Below, in pieces: positions 29,800 through 39,642 of a stretch of DNA of 64,000 nt. The notes beneath the pieces are model-generated. The model made no database searches. It was not told where the DNA came from and worked only from the letters and a program-made list of their open reading frames with translations. The translations under genes and the position numbers were made by a program. Every line of letters begins with the position of its first letter. Position 1 is the first letter of the stretch. Source of the stretch: Pseudomonas sp. ANT_H12B (GTDB lineage Bacteria > Pseudomonadota > Gammaproteobacteria > Pseudomonadales > Pseudomonadaceae); NCBI RefSeq assembly GCF_008369325.1, contig NZ_VOBI01000006.1:186001-250000 (forward strand), written 5' to 3'.

Positions 29800-31194
29800 A
29801 TGAGCCGTATCGAAACCGACAGCCTTGGCCAGGTTGAAGTCCCGGATGAAGCCTACTGGGGCGCTCAGACGCAACGCTCGCTGATTAACTTTGCCATCGG
29901 CAACGAACGCATGCCGCTGGCGGTGCTGCATGCCCTGGCGCTGATCAAGAAAGCCGCGGCCCGGGTCAACGATCGCAATGGTGACCTGCCCGCCGACATC
30001 GCCCGGCTGATCGAGCAAGCCGCCGACGAAGTGCTCGATGGCAGCCACGACGACCAGTTCCCGCTGGTGGTCTGGCAGACCGGCAGCGGCACCCAGAGCA
30101 ACATGAACGTCAACGAAGTGATCGCCGGGCGTGCCAACGAACTGGCCGGCAACCCGCGTGGCGGCAAGACGCCGGTGCATCCCAACGATCACGTCAATCG
30201 CTCCCAGAGCTCCAACGACTGTTTCCCCACCGCTATGCACATCGCTGCAGCCCAGGCAGTGCAGCAGCACTTGCTGCCGGCGATCAGCGAACTGTCGGGC
30301 GGGCTGGCCGAACTGTCTGCACGGCACATGAAACTGGTCAAGACCGGTCGTACGCACATGATGGACGCCACGCCGATCACCTTCGGGCAGGAACTCTCGG
30401 CGTTTATCGCGCAACTGGATTACGCCGAACGGGCGATCCGCAGCTCGCTGCCGGCGGTTTGTGAACTGGCCCAGGGCGGCACCGCGGTCGGCACCGGGTT
30501 GAATTCGCCGCACGGTTTTGGCGAAGCGATCGCTGCCGAACTCGCAGCCCTTTCCGGTCTGCCGTTCGTCACTGCGCCGAACAAATTCGCCGCCCTCGCC
30601 GGCCACGAGCCGCTGACGACGCTGTCGGGTGCGTTGAAAACCCTCGCCGTGACCCTGATGAAAATCGCCAACGATTTACGTCTGCTGGGTTCCGGGCCGC
30701 GCGCCGGTTTCGCCGAAGTCAAACTGCCGGCCAACGAGCCGGGCAGCTCGATCATGCCTGGCAAAGTCAACCCGACCCAGTGCGAAGCGCTGTCGATGCT
30801 CGCGTGCCAGGTCATGGGCAACGACGTTGCGATCGGTTTTGCGGCAAGTCAGGGTCACTTGCAACTGAACGTGTTCAAACCGGTGATCATCCACAACCTG
30901 CTGCAATCGATCCGTCTTCTGGGCGATGGCTGCAGCAACTTCCAGCAGCATTGCATCGCTGGTCTGGAGCCGGATGCGCAGAAAATGGCTGAACACCTGG
31001 AACGTGGGTTGATGCTGGTGACGGCGCTGAATCCGCACATCGGTTACGACAAATCGGCGGAGATTGCCAAGAAGGCTTATGGCGAAGGGCTGACCCTGCG
31101 TGAGGCGGCGTTGCAACTCGGGTATCTGACCGATGAAGAGTTTGATGCGTGGGTAAGGCCGGAGAATATGCTGGAGGCGGGTGCCAAGGGCTGA
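29800..31194 (+). CDS. fumC: Class II fumarate hydratase
   Basis: FumC interconverts fumarate and malate without an iron-sulfur cluster, in the TCA cycle. I use ATG 29800 ([10 protein letters not shown]), giving 464 residues, the family length; ATG 29797 is equally possible. AGGAG lies just upstream. The class signature [15 protein letters not shown] is near residue 316, [14 protein letters not shown] near residue 97, and [16 protein letters not shown] near residue 185. It stands alone, divergent from the DUF2059 gene, and is followed by a large inverted repeat. Confidence 0.95.
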   Translation: MSRIETDSLGQVEVPDEAYWGAQTQRSLINFAIGNERMPLAVLHALALIKKAAARVNDRNGDLPADIARLIEQAADEVLDGSHDDQFPLVVWQTGSGTQSNMNVNEVIAGRANELAGNPRGGKTPVHPNDHVNRSQSSNDCFPTAMHIAAAQAVQQHLLPAISELSGGLAELSARHMKLVKTGRTHMMDATPITFGQELSAFIAQLDYAERAIRSSLPAVCELAQGGTAVGTGLNSPHGFGEAIAAELAALSGLPFVTAPNKFAALAGHEPLTTLSGALKTLAVTLMKIANDLRLLGSGPRAGFAEVKLPANEPGSSIMPGKVNPTQCEALSMLACQVMGNDVAIGFAASQGHLQLNVFKPVIIHNLLQSIRLLGDGCSNFQQHCIAGLEPDAQKMAEHLERGLMLVTALNPHIGYDKSAEIAKKAYGEGLTLREAALQLGYLTDEEFDAWVRPENMLEAGAKG

Positions 31195-31206
31195 GATCTG
31201 CGCACC

Positions 31207-31316
31207 TGATCGTTCCCACGCTCTGCGTGGGAATGCCTCTAATGGACGCTTTGCGTCCGCTGTAGGGACGCGGAGCGTCCCGGGCTGCATTCCCACGCAG
31301 AGCGTGGGAACGATCA
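31207..31316. repeat. Long inverted repeat, CGTTCCCACGC family
   Basis: TGATCGTTCCCACGCTCTGC at the left and its exact complement at the right end enclose inner inverted segments (GGACGCTTTGCGTCC and GGGACGCGGAGCGTCCC). The 110-bp element is a second repeat family distinct from REP. Its right arm supplies the stop codon of the following DMT permease gene. A closely similar copy lies at 41398-41506. Confidence 0.9.
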
Positions 31317-32273
31317 TCCGACTACTATTCTGGCCTTCCTGGCCTTGAGCCCGGCAATCAGCGACGGCCCCAACGCCACCAGCGCCGACCCCATTACCAC
31401 CAACACCGCTCCGCCATACCCCAGGCCATTGATCGTCTCGGCATGCACATACTCCGGCCACAACCATGCGGCCATCGCCACGGCCACGAACGTCACCAGC
31501 GGCGTAATTGCCAGGGTCGCACTCACCCGCGAGGCTTCCCAATGGGCCAGGGCCTCGGCGAACGCGCCATACCCAATCAGGGTGTTCATGCAGCACGCCA
31601 GTAGCAGCCAGCCTTGCAGCGGGCTCAGTTGCAACGCTTCGAGCGGATGCGCCCACGGGGTCAACAACAGCGCGCAGAACAGGTAGATCACCATCATCAC
31701 CTGCAAGGAATTCCACACGGTGAGCAATTGCTTCTGGCCCAGGGCGTAGAACGTCCAGACCGTCGAAGCCAACAGCACCATCAATACACCGGCGGTGTAA
31801 TCGGTCAGCGAAGTGAGCAACTCACTCAGGCGCTGATTGAAAAACAGCGTGAAGCCGATCAACAGCACCAGCAGACCAATCCCCTGCCCCACGCTGAACC
31901 GTTCCTTGAACACAAACAGGCTGGCGATCAGCAACATGATCGGCCCCATCTGCACCACCAGTTGCGCGGTGCCGGGGCTGAGCAGGTTCAGGCCCATCAG
32001 GTACAAAACGTAGTTACCCACCAGACCGCACACCGCCATCAACACCAGCCACCCGCCGCGCGGGCCGAGGACTTTGCGACTCGGCAGGCGCTTGGTCGCC
32101 GCCAGGTAAATGAACAGGCACCCCCCGGACACCAGAAGTCGAAACCAGGTCACCGTCACCGGATCCATCACCAGCAGCACTTGCTTGAGTTTGATCGGCA
32201 GGATTCCCCACAAGAATGCGGTCACCAGGGCCAGGAGCAGACCGTAAACCCAGCGACCCGATGAAATGTGCAT
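31314..32273 (-). CDS. DMT superfamily (EamA) permease
   Basis: The start is ATG 32273 (MHISSGRWVYGL), giving 319 residues with about ten hydrophobic segments in two EamA halves. YLMGLNLLSPGTAQLVVQMGP marks the first half and GYGAFAEALAHWEASRVSAT the second. Such inner-membrane proteins export amino acids or metabolites, but the substrate cannot be assigned. The last codons run into the flanking inverted repeat, whose GATCA end provides TGA. It diverges from the DUF6316-like gene. Confidence 0.87.
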   Translation of the reverse strand: MHISSGRWVYGLLLALVTAFLWGILPIKLKQVLLVMDPVTVTWFRLLVSGGCLFIYLAATKRLPSRKVLGPRGGWLVLMAVCGLVGNYVLYLMGLNLLSPGTAQLVVQMGPIMLLIASLFVFKERFSVGQGIGLLVLLIGFTLFFNQRLSELLTSLTDYTAGVLMVLLASTVWTFYALGQKQLLTVWNSLQVMMVIYLFCALLLTPWAHPLEALQLSPLQGWLLLACCMNTLIGYGAFAEALAHWEASRVSATLAITPLVTFVAVAMAAWLWPEYVHAETINGLGYGGAVLVVMGSALVALGPSLIAGLKARKARIVVG

Positions 32274-32484
32274 GCGTACCCCGAAGCCAATTGGCGAGAA
32301 CCACCATTCTAGGCTCACAGTCGCTCGGCACACAGGGACAGTTGGCGACTGGCCGCGAATGAAACTGTGCAGGTCGCATCATTATATTGGCGGTGTGCCG
32401 TCGATCGGTTCGCCAGGCGCTGTAAGCGGTTCATGCATAAGCTCATTGGATCCATCCCTCGGAACACCCCTTCAGGAGATCACC

Positions 32485-32679
32485 ATGTACGGCATGCGCG
32501 CCCAGGACAACGCCCCCGCCACGCACTTTCGCTGCGACCGGTTGTGTCGTGTGAATGGGGAGTTGTATTTCAGCACCCGGGAAAACACCCTGGAGGGGCC
32601 GTTTGAAAACCCGGAAAAGGCTGCGCAAGAGATTCAGGCTTATATCGCGCGGGTGCAGGTTTTGGGTACGAACCGATAG
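32485..32679 (+). CDS. Small DUF6316-like protein
   Basis: The start ATG 32485 has CAGGAG 6 bases upstream and gives a 64-residue soluble protein (MYGMRAQDNAPATHFRCDRL...). The stretch GELYFSTRENTLEGPFENPE is familiar from small conserved Pseudomonas proteins of the DUF6316 family. It is acidic and has no signal or membrane segment. Function is unknown. An open frame extends further upstream but lacks a good start site. Confidence 0.7.
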   Translation: MYGMRAQDNAPATHFRCDRLCRVNGELYFSTRENTLEGPFENPEKAAQEIQAYIARVQVLGTNR

Positions 32680-32692
32680 ACCGCAGCGCCTG

Positions 32693-32786
32693 CATCGCGG
32701 GCAAGCCCGCTCCCACAGGTTCTATGGCGTGCGCAATATTTGTGAGCGCAGCCATTCACTGTGGGAGCGGGCTTGCCCGCGATAGC
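32693..32786. repeat. REP pair (GCGGGC variant)
   Basis: CATCGCGGGCAAGCCCGCTC on the left and GTGGGAGCGGGCTTGCCCGC on the right form an inverted pair of about 94 bp between two convergent genes, where it may terminate both. Confidence 0.9.
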
Positions 32787-32818
32787 TATTTAACAGTCAC
32801 TACAAAATTCCGAGATAT

Positions 32819-34003
32819 TTAGCGCACCGCTTCGAACAACCCGGTCGCCCCCATCCCGCCCCCAACACACATGGTGACGATGCCGTAGCGCACATTACGC
32901 CGCTGCAATTCACGCACGATATGCCCGACCTGACGCGAACCGGTCATGCCAAACGGGTGGCCTATGGAAATAGAGCCGCCGTTGACGTTGTACTTCTCGT
33001 TATCGATCTCCAGCCGATTACGGCTGTACAAGCACTGCGAGGCGAACGCTTCGTTGAGCTCCCACAGATCGATGTCGGCAACCCGCAGGCCTTTGGCCTT
33101 GAGCAGCTTTGGCACCGAAAACACCGGGCCGATGCCCATTTCATCCGGCGCACACCCCGCCACCGCAAAGCCGCGGAAGAAGGCTTTGGGCTTCAACCCC
33201 AGCTCCAGGGCTTTTTCCAGGCTCATCACCAGGGTCATGGAAGCGCCGTCGGACAGTTGCGACGAATTGCCCGCCGTCACCGAACCGTCTTCGGCAAACA
33301 CCGGTTTCAACCCGGCCAGACTTTGCAGCGTGGTATCAGGACGGTTGCAGTCGTCGCGATCGACGATGCCGTCGAGAATCTGCACCTGACCCGTGGCTTT
33401 GTCTTCAACCCGATACTTCACCGCCATCGGCACGATTTCATCATCGAACAATCCAGCGGCCTGAGCCTGAGCGGTACGTTGCTGGCTTTGCAGCGCGTAC
33501 AGATCCTGTTCTTCGCGGCTGACGCTGTAACGACGAGCGACAATTTCAGCGGTCTGTCCCATCGGGAAATAAATGCCTGGCACCTGCTCTTTCAGCAGTG
33601 GATTGATCAGGTTGTCGGTGTTGACGCTTTTCATGGTCAGGCTGATGGACTCGACGCCACCGGCGACGATGATGTCGCTGCAACCCGAAGCGATCTGGTT
33701 GGCGGCGATTGCAATGGCCTGCAAGCCCGACGAGCAGAACCGGTTGAGGGTCATGCCAGAGGCGCCGATGCCCAAACGCGACAGCACCGCGACGTTGCGA
33801 CCGATGTTGAATCCCTGTGCGCCTTCGTTGGAGCCGGCGCCGACGATGCAATCCTCAACGCTGGCCGGGTCGATGCCCGTGCGCGCCAACAATGCGTCGA
33901 CACAATGCGCCGCCATATCGTCCGGACGGGTCATGTTGAATTTGCCGCGAAAGGATTTGGCCAGGCCGGTCCGCACGCTGTCGACGATCACCACTTCACG
34001 CAT
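32819..34003 (-). CDS. Acetyl-CoA acetyltransferase / thiolase
   Basis: The start is ATG 34003 (MREVVIVDSVRTGLAKS) with GAGG 6 bases upstream, giving 394 residues. The nucleophilic cysteine lies in LNRFCSSGLQAIAIAANQI near residue 87, the catalytic His in GHPFGMTGSRQVGH near residue 350, and the second cysteine in TMCVGGGMGATG near residue 380. Thiolases either condense or cleave acyl-CoA chains. This one could serve beta-oxidation or polyhydroxyalkanoate-type metabolism. No partner dehydrogenase lies beside it, so its chain-length role is open. Confidence 0.9.
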   Translation of the reverse strand: MREVVIVDSVRTGLAKSFRGKFNMTRPDDMAAHCVDALLARTGIDPASVEDCIVGAGSNEGAQGFNIGRNVAVLSRLGIGASGMTLNRFCSSGLQAIAIAANQIASGCSDIIVAGGVESISLTMKSVNTDNLINPLLKEQVPGIYFPMGQTAEIVARRYSVSREEQDLYALQSQQRTAQAQAAGLFDDEIVPMAVKYRVEDKATGQVQILDGIVDRDDCNRPDTTLQSLAGLKPVFAEDGSVTAGNSSQLSDGASMTLVMSLEKALELGLKPKAFFRGFAVAGCAPDEMGIGPVFSVPKLLKAKGLRVADIDLWELNEAFASQCLYSRNRLEIDNEKYNVNGGSISIGHPFGMTGSRQVGHIVRELQRRNVRYGIVTMCVGGGMGATGLFEAVR

Positions 34004-34108
34004 GGCATACCTCATTGTTGTTGTCGGTTGAGAGTGGACCGAGCATAAGCCCACCCAATTACCGACCGCGACAATCATTCACCCCGCGTATGCGCAACCA
34101 TCGGCTCG

Positions 34109-35629
34109 CTATTTGTTCTTTTTGGCCTTCCTGGCCTGTTTGTCGGACTTTTCGAACGCTTCTTCCAGCGCCTGGTTGATGGTGCGCAAAACCTTGACGC
34201 GCGCCCAACGCTTGTCATTGGCTTCCACCAGGGTCCAGGGCGAGATTTCGGTGCTGGTACGGTCGACCATGTCACCGACAGCGGCCCGGTAGGCCTCCCA
34301 CTTATCGCGGTTGCGCCAGTCGTCTTCGGTGATCTTGAAGCGCTTGAAGGGGATCTGTTCGCGCTCTTCGAATCGCTCCAGTTGCGTCTGCTTGTCGATG
34401 GCCAGCCAGAACTTGACCACGATGACCCCGGCGTCGGCGATCTGCTCTTCGAAATCGTTGATCTCACTGTAGGCGCGCAACCAGTCGGCCGAGCTGCAAA
34501 AGCCTTCGATGCGCTCCACCAGCACCCGGCCATACCAGGACCGGTCGAACACAGTGAATTTTCCTCGCGCCGGAATATGTCGCCAGAAGCGCCACAGATA
34601 CGGGTGCGCCCGCTCCTCCTCGGTGGGCGCGGCGATCGGCACGATACTGTACTGGCGCGGGTCCAGCGCAGCGGCAACCCGTCGGATCGCCCCGCCCTTG
34701 CCCGCCGCATCGTTGCCTTCAAACACCGCGATCAAGGCGTGCCGACGCATGCGTTTGTCGCGCATCAATCCGGAAAACCGCGCCTGCTCGGTGATCAGCT
34801 GTTCTTCGTAATCGTCCTTATCCAGGCGCAAGGTCAAGTCGAGGCTGTCGAGCAGGTTCACCTGATCGACGCTGGGGGACACTGGCGCTGCGCTGACTTT
34901 TTCCGGGTGGATTTTCGGCCGTTTCAGAGCGCTTTGCAGACCCTCGAGCAAAATCTTGCCCACCACCAGACTCCGATAACGCGGGTCCATCCCGGCGATC
35001 ACATGCCACGGCGCATAGTCGCGGCTGGTACGACGCAGGATGCGTTCGCCGTATTTCACAAACTTGTCGTAGGTCTGGGATTGTTGCCAGTCCAGCGGAC
35101 TGATACGCCAGCTGTGCAGCGGGTCGTCCGCCAGCGCCTTGAGCCGTGCCTTCATTTGTTTCTTGGAAAGATGGAACCAGAACTTGAAGATCAGCGCCCC
35201 CTCGTCGCACAGCATCTTCTCCAGCCGCTCGGCTGCGTTAATGCCTTGATCAAGTCTAGGGTCCTTGAACAGGCCATGAACCCGGCCTTGCAGCATCTGG
35301 CTGTACCAACTGCCAAAGAAAACCCCCGTGCGCCCCGTGGCGGGGAGCATTCGCCAGTAGCGCCAGGCCGGAGGTCGCGCCAGCTCTTCGTCGGTTTGCT
35401 GGTCGAACGTGCGGACCTCGATCAAGCGCGGGTCCATCCATTCATTGAGCAACTTGACAGTCTCGCCCTTGCCGGCGCCTTCAATGCCGTTGATCAGAAT
35501 GATCACCGGAAAGCGGCGTTGCTGGTGAAGTTCGAACTGAGCTTCGAGCAAGGCTTCACGCAGGGCTGGCACTTCGGCTTCGTAGGTTTCTTTGTCGATC
35601 GCGTGAACGATTTCGGCAGATTCGAACAT
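34109..35629 (-). CDS. pap: Polyphosphate:AMP phosphotransferase (tandem PPK2)
   Basis: The start is ATG 35629 (MFESAEIVHAIDKETYEAEV) with GGAAGGAG upstream, giving 506 residues. Two PPK2 domains follow one another: the first has the P-loop INGIEGAGKGETVK near residue 45, the second FEGNDAAGKGGAIRR near residue 303. Each also carries its lid region (SWYSQMLQGRV; RSWYGRVLVERIEG). Enzymes of this class use polyphosphate to phosphorylate AMP to ADP. The protein is cytoplasmic and soluble, with a Lys-rich tail. Confidence 0.93.
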   Translation of the reverse strand: MFESAEIVHAIDKETYEAEVPALREALLEAQFELHQQRRFPVIILINGIEGAGKGETVKLLNEWMDPRLIEVRTFDQQTDEELARPPAWRYWRMLPATGRTGVFFGSWYSQMLQGRVHGLFKDPRLDQGINAAERLEKMLCDEGALIFKFWFHLSKKQMKARLKALADDPLHSWRISPLDWQQSQTYDKFVKYGERILRRTSRDYAPWHVIAGMDPRYRSLVVGKILLEGLQSALKRPKIHPEKVSAAPVSPSVDQVNLLDSLDLTLRLDKDDYEEQLITEQARFSGLMRDKRMRRHALIAVFEGNDAAGKGGAIRRVAAALDPRQYSIVPIAAPTEEERAHPYLWRFWRHIPARGKFTVFDRSWYGRVLVERIEGFCSSADWLRAYSEINDFEEQIADAGVIVVKFWLAIDKQTQLERFEEREQIPFKRFKITEDDWRNRDKWEAYRAAVGDMVDRTSTEISPWTLVEANDKRWARVKVLRTINQALEEAFEKSDKQARKAKKNK

Positions 35630-35760
35630 GGGACGGCTCCTTCCAGGATTGAGCAAGACTAGCGGATTGACTCGTTTACCGCGGGAGAAATCCCTTTTTC
35701 GTCACAACGATGCCTTCGTGTAGCAGATAGAATGGCCGCCTTGCCGTTGCCGAGCCTGCC

Positions 35761-37743
35761 ATGAAACCTGTATTGCCCCACGCCCAGCTCGACTGGGACG
35801 ACCAAGGGCTCCCGCGCTCGCGGGTGTTCGACGATGTGTATTTTTCCGATCTCTCGGGTCTTGATGAAACCCGTTACGTGTTCCTCGAACAAAACGCATT
35901 GGGTGAACGCTTCGCCGCGTTGCCGGCAGGCGGACGATTGGTGATTGGCGAGACCGGTTTCGGTACCGGGTTGAATTTCCTTTGCGCCTGGCAGCTGTTC
36001 GAACAACACGCGGTGGCCGGTGCGCGACTGCATTTTGTCAGTGTCGAAAAGTACCCGTTGAGCCTGTCCGATCTGCGCCGGGCCCTGGCCTTGTGGCCGG
36101 AGCTCAAGCCATTTGCCGATCAACTGCTGGCGCAATACGTGGCGATCCATCAGGGCTTCCAACGGCTGGTGCTGGATAACGGCCGCGTCACGCTGACGTT
36201 GCTGATCGGCGATGCACTGGAGCAATTGCCGCAACTGGATGCGCAGATCGACGCGTGGTTTCTCGACGGTTTCGCCCCCGCGAAAAACCCCGACATGTGG
36301 ACAGCTGAACTGTTCGCCGAACTGGCTCGCCTGGCGGCACCCGGCTCGACCATCAGCACCTTTACCAGCACCGGTTGGGTCCGGCGCCTGCTCAATGCCG
36401 CAGGTTTCAAAATGAAACGCACGCCAGGCATCGGCCATAAATGGGAGATCCTGCGGGGCGTGTTTCTCGGCTGGCCCGAAGAGGTTACGGCGCCAGCAAC
36501 GACAAAACCGTGGTTTGCGCGCCCTGCGCCGCTGACCGGCGAACGACATGCCCTGGTGATTGGCGCTGGCCTGGCCGGTTGTGCTACGGCCGCCAGCCTG
36601 GCGGCGCGGGGCTGGCAAGTCAGTCTGCTGGAGCGTCACGACGCGCTGGCACAGGAAGCCTCGGGCAATCCTCAGGGCGTGTTGTACCTCAAGCTTTCGG
36701 CGCACGGCACCGCGTTGTCGCAATTGATTGTCAGCGGTTTCGGTTACACCCGACGTCTGCTGGAACAGTTGCAGCGCGGCGTCGACTGGGACGATTGCGG
36801 GGTCTTGCAACTGGCGTTCAATGCCAAGGAAGCCGAGCGTCAGACGCAATTGGCCTCAGCCTTTTCGCCTGACCTGGTGCACTTGCTCGATCAATCGCAG
36901 GCACAGGCGCAAGCCGGTATCGCGTTGGAGTACGGCGGATTGTTCTTCCCCGAAGGCGGCTGGGTTCACCCGCCAGCGCTGTGTCAGTGGCAGGCGTCTT
37001 CGCCCCTTATTCAATGGCTGCCCCATCGCGAAGTACTGGAATTGCGCAAAGTCGATGATCAGTGGCAAGCCTGGGACGGTGATGTTCTGCTCGCCAGCGC
37101 CGCCGTGGTGATTCTGGCGGGCGCCGCCGAAATCAAGCGTTTCCCGCAAAGCGCCGAGCTGCCCCTCAAACGTATTCGCGGGCAGATTACCCGCCTGGCA
37201 CAAACGCCTGAAAGCCAGAGCCTGACCACTGTCGTTTGTGCCGAAGGCTATGTGGCGCCGGCTCGACTGGGCGAACACACGTTCGGCGCCAGTTTTGATT
37301 TCAAGAGCGATAACCTGACCCCAACCGTGTCCGAACACCTGGGCAATCTGGCCTTGCTCGAGGAAATATCCCCCGACCTGGCCGCTCGCCTGCACGCTCG
37401 GGATCTTGACCCGCAACAACTTGAAGGGCGCGCAGCCTTCCGTTGCACGAGTCCGGATTACCTGCCAATCGTCGGTCCATTGGCCGAACAAGTGGCCTTC
37501 GCCGACGCCTACGCCGCACTGAGTAAAGACGCCCGACAAGTGCCGGACATTCCCTGCCCGTGGCTGGAGGGGTTTTACGTCAACAGCGGCCATGGTTCTC
37601 GCGGCCTGATCACCGCGCCATTGGCGGGAGAGCTGCTGGCGGCATGGCTGGATAATGAGCCTCTGCCGTTGCCAAAAGCTGTCGCCGAGGCCTGCCATCC
37701 CAACCGTTTTGCCGTGCGCCAACTGATCCGCGGAAAAGTCTGA
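35761..37743 (+). CDS. mnmC: tRNA 5-methylaminomethyl-2-thiouridine biosynthesis bifunctional protein
   Basis: MnmC completes the mnm5s2U modification at wobble position 34. The 660-residue chain has an N-terminal SAM-dependent methyltransferase (MnmD, about 1-240; GETGFGTGLNFL near residue 62, DAWFLDGFAPAKNPDMWT near residue 163) and a C-terminal FAD oxidoreductase (about 260-660; [20 protein letters not shown] near residue 266, NSGHGSRGLITAPLAGEL near residue 610). It is transcribed alone, 124 bases before the NAGGN operon. Confidence 0.95.
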   Translation: MKPVLPHAQLDWDDQGLPRSRVFDDVYFSDLSGLDETRYVFLEQNALGERFAALPAGGRLVIGETGFGTGLNFLCAWQLFEQHAVAGARLHFVSVEKYPLSLSDLRRALALWPELKPFADQLLAQYVAIHQGFQRLVLDNGRVTLTLLIGDALEQLPQLDAQIDAWFLDGFAPAKNPDMWTAELFAELARLAAPGSTISTFTSTGWVRRLLNAAGFKMKRTPGIGHKWEILRGVFLGWPEEVTAPATTKPWFARPAPLTGERHALVIGAGLAGCATAASLAARGWQVSLLERHDALAQEASGNPQGVLYLKLSAHGTALSQLIVSGFGYTRRLLEQLQRGVDWDDCGVLQLAFNAKEAERQTQLASAFSPDLVHLLDQSQAQAQAGIALEYGGLFFPEGGWVHPPALCQWQASSPLIQWLPHREVLELRKVDDQWQAWDGDVLLASAAVVILAGAAEIKRFPQSAELPLKRIRGQITRLAQTPESQSLTTVVCAEGYVAPARLGEHTFGASFDFKSDNLTPTVSEHLGNLALLEEISPDLAARLHARDLDPQQLEGRAAFRCTSPDYLPIVGPLAEQVAFADAYAALSKDARQVPDIPCPWLEGFYVNSGHGSRGLITAPLAGELLAAWLDNEPLPLPKAVAEACHPNRFAVRQLIRGKV

Positions 37744-37866
37744 CACCGCGCCTTATAACTTATCGGTCTAAAACTCCGGGGATTGAGCCGGGTCAGTTTC
37801 TGAGTACCCGCCGTTTTTGGCGCGTATCGATTGACCCTCCCCAACGGAAAAACCGGTAAGGACTTT

Positions 37867-39639
37867 ATGTGCGGATTAGCTGGCGAGTTACGTTTTGATC
37901 ATCAACCTGCAGACCTTGCAGCCATTGAGCGAATCACCCATCACCTGGCACCTCGTGGCCCTGACGCGTGGGGCTTTCAAGCCCAAGGACCGATTGCCCT
38001 GGGCCATCGCCGCCTGAAAATCATGGACTTGTCGGACGGCTCGGCGCAGCCGATGGTCGACAACCAACTGGGCCTGACCCTGGCCTTCAACGGCGCGATC
38101 TACAACTTTCCGGAACTGCGCGCCGAGCTTGAAGAACTCGGTTACGCCTTCTATTCCGGCGGTGACACCGAAGTGCTGCTCAAGGGCTATCACGCCTGGG
38201 GCGAAGCACTGCTGCCCAAACTCAACGGCATGTTCGCCTTCGCCATTTGGGAACGCGACGCCAAACGCCTGTTTATCGCCCGCGACCGCCTCGGCGTGAA
38301 ACCGCTGTACCTGTCGCGCACCGGCCAGCGCCTGCGTTTTGCCTCGTCCCTGCCGGCGTTGCTCAAGGGCGGCGACATCAACCCGATCCTCGATCCGGTG
38401 GCACTCAATCACTACTTGAATTTCCACGCCGTGGTTCCGGCACCGCGCACCTTGCTCGCGGGCATCGAAAAGCTGCCGCCAGCGACCTGGATGCGCATCG
38501 AAGCGGACGGCAGCACCGAGCAGAAAACCTGGTGGACCCTGCCCTACGGCCCACACGCCGACGAAATGAATCTGAGCCTCGAAGACTGGCGCGACCGTGT
38601 GCTCGACAGCACCCGCGACGCGGTGGCCATCCGTCAACGTGCGGCAGTCGACGTCGGTGTGCTGCTTTCGGGTGGTGTCGATTCGAGCATGCTGGTGGGA
38701 CTGTTGCGTGAAGTCGGTGTTGAAAACCTGTCGACGTTCTCCATCGGTTTCCAGGATGCCGGCGGCGAGCGCGGCGACGAGTTTCAGTATTCGGACCTGA
38801 TCGCCAAGCACTACGGCACGCAGCACCATCAACTGCGCATCGATGAAAAAGAGATCATCGAACAATTGCCCGCAGCGTTCCGCGCCATGAGCGAGCCGAT
38901 GGTCAGCCATGACTGCATCGCTTTCTATCTGTTGTCGCGAGAAGTGGCCAAGCACTGCAAGGTTGTGCAGAGCGGCCAGGGCGCCGACGAGTTGTTCGCC
39001 GGTTATCACTGGTATCCGCAGGTGGATGGCGCCAGCGACCCGTACGCGGCCTATCGCGATGCGTTTTTCGACCGCAGTTATGACGACTATGCCGCCACTG
39101 TGCAGCCGAAATGGCTGACGGCGAATGACGCCGCCGGCGACTTCGTCAAAGAACATTTCGCACAGCCCGGCGCCGATGCTGCAGTGGATAAAGCCTTGCG
39201 TCTGGACAGCACGGTGATGCTCGTAGACGACCCGGTCAAACGCGTCGACAACATGACCATGGCCTGGGGTCTGGAAGCGCGCACGCCGTTTCTGGACTAT
39301 CGCCTGGTGGAATTGTCGGCCCGCGTGCCGGGCAAATTCAAACTGCCGGATGGTGGTAAACAGGTTTTGAAAGAAGCGGCGCGGCTGGTGATTCCGAGTG
39401 AAGTGATCGATCGCAAGAAAGGTTACTTCCCGGTGCCGGGCCTCAAGCATTTGCAGGGCGACACGCTGAACTGGGTGCGCGAACTGCTGCTGGATCCGAG
39501 TCAGGATCGCGGCTTGTTCAAGCCGGCCATGCTTGATCGCCTGCTGACCGATCCACAGGGTCAATTGACCCCGTTGCGCGGCTCCAAGCTGTGGCAATTG
39601 GCGGCGCTGAACCTGTGGCTCAGTGAACAAGGAATCTGA
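37867..39639 (+). CDS. asnO: N-acetylglutaminylglutamine amidotransferase (asparagine-synthetase-like)
   Basis: This enzyme amidates N-acetylglutaminylglutamine to the osmolyte NAGGN. The start is ATG 37867, so that Cys2 of MCGLAGELRF is the glutaminase nucleophile; AAGGA is 5 bases upstream. The 590-residue protein has an Ntn-type glutaminase domain (about 1-200, RGPDAWGF, FNGAIYN) and an asparagine-synthetase domain with the PP-loop LLSGGVDSSMLVGLL near residue 270 and SGQGADELFAGYHWYP near residue 375. It is followed after three bases by the synthetase gene. The trio is conserved and osmotically induced in P. aeruginosa and Sinorhizobium. Confidence 0.92.
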   Translation: MCGLAGELRFDHQPADLAAIERITHHLAPRGPDAWGFQAQGPIALGHRRLKIMDLSDGSAQPMVDNQLGLTLAFNGAIYNFPELRAELEELGYAFYSGGDTEVLLKGYHAWGEALLPKLNGMFAFAIWERDAKRLFIARDRLGVKPLYLSRTGQRLRFASSLPALLKGGDINPILDPVALNHYLNFHAVVPAPRTLLAGIEKLPPATWMRIEADGSTEQKTWWTLPYGPHADEMNLSLEDWRDRVLDSTRDAVAIRQRAAVDVGVLLSGGVDSSMLVGLLREVGVENLSTFSIGFQDAGGERGDEFQYSDLIAKHYGTQHHQLRIDEKEIIEQLPAAFRAMSEPMVSHDCIAFYLLSREVAKHCKVVQSGQGADELFAGYHWYPQVDGASDPYAAYRDAFFDRSYDDYAATVQPKWLTANDAAGDFVKEHFAQPGADAAVDKALRLDSTVMLVDDPVKRVDNMTMAWGLEARTPFLDYRLVELSARVPGKFKLPDGGKQVLKEAARLVIPSEVIDRKKGYFPVPGLKHLQGDTLNWVRELLLDPSQDRGLFKPAMLDRLLTDPQGQLTPLRGSKLWQLAALNLWLSEQGI

Positions 39640-39642
39640 TCG

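Noticed and set aside
37744..37866. AlgU- or sigma-S-type promoter before asnO, expected from osmotic control
   Set aside because: I looked for GAACTT-N16-17-TCTGA and close variants; only unlinked partial matches occur, so I cannot support it.
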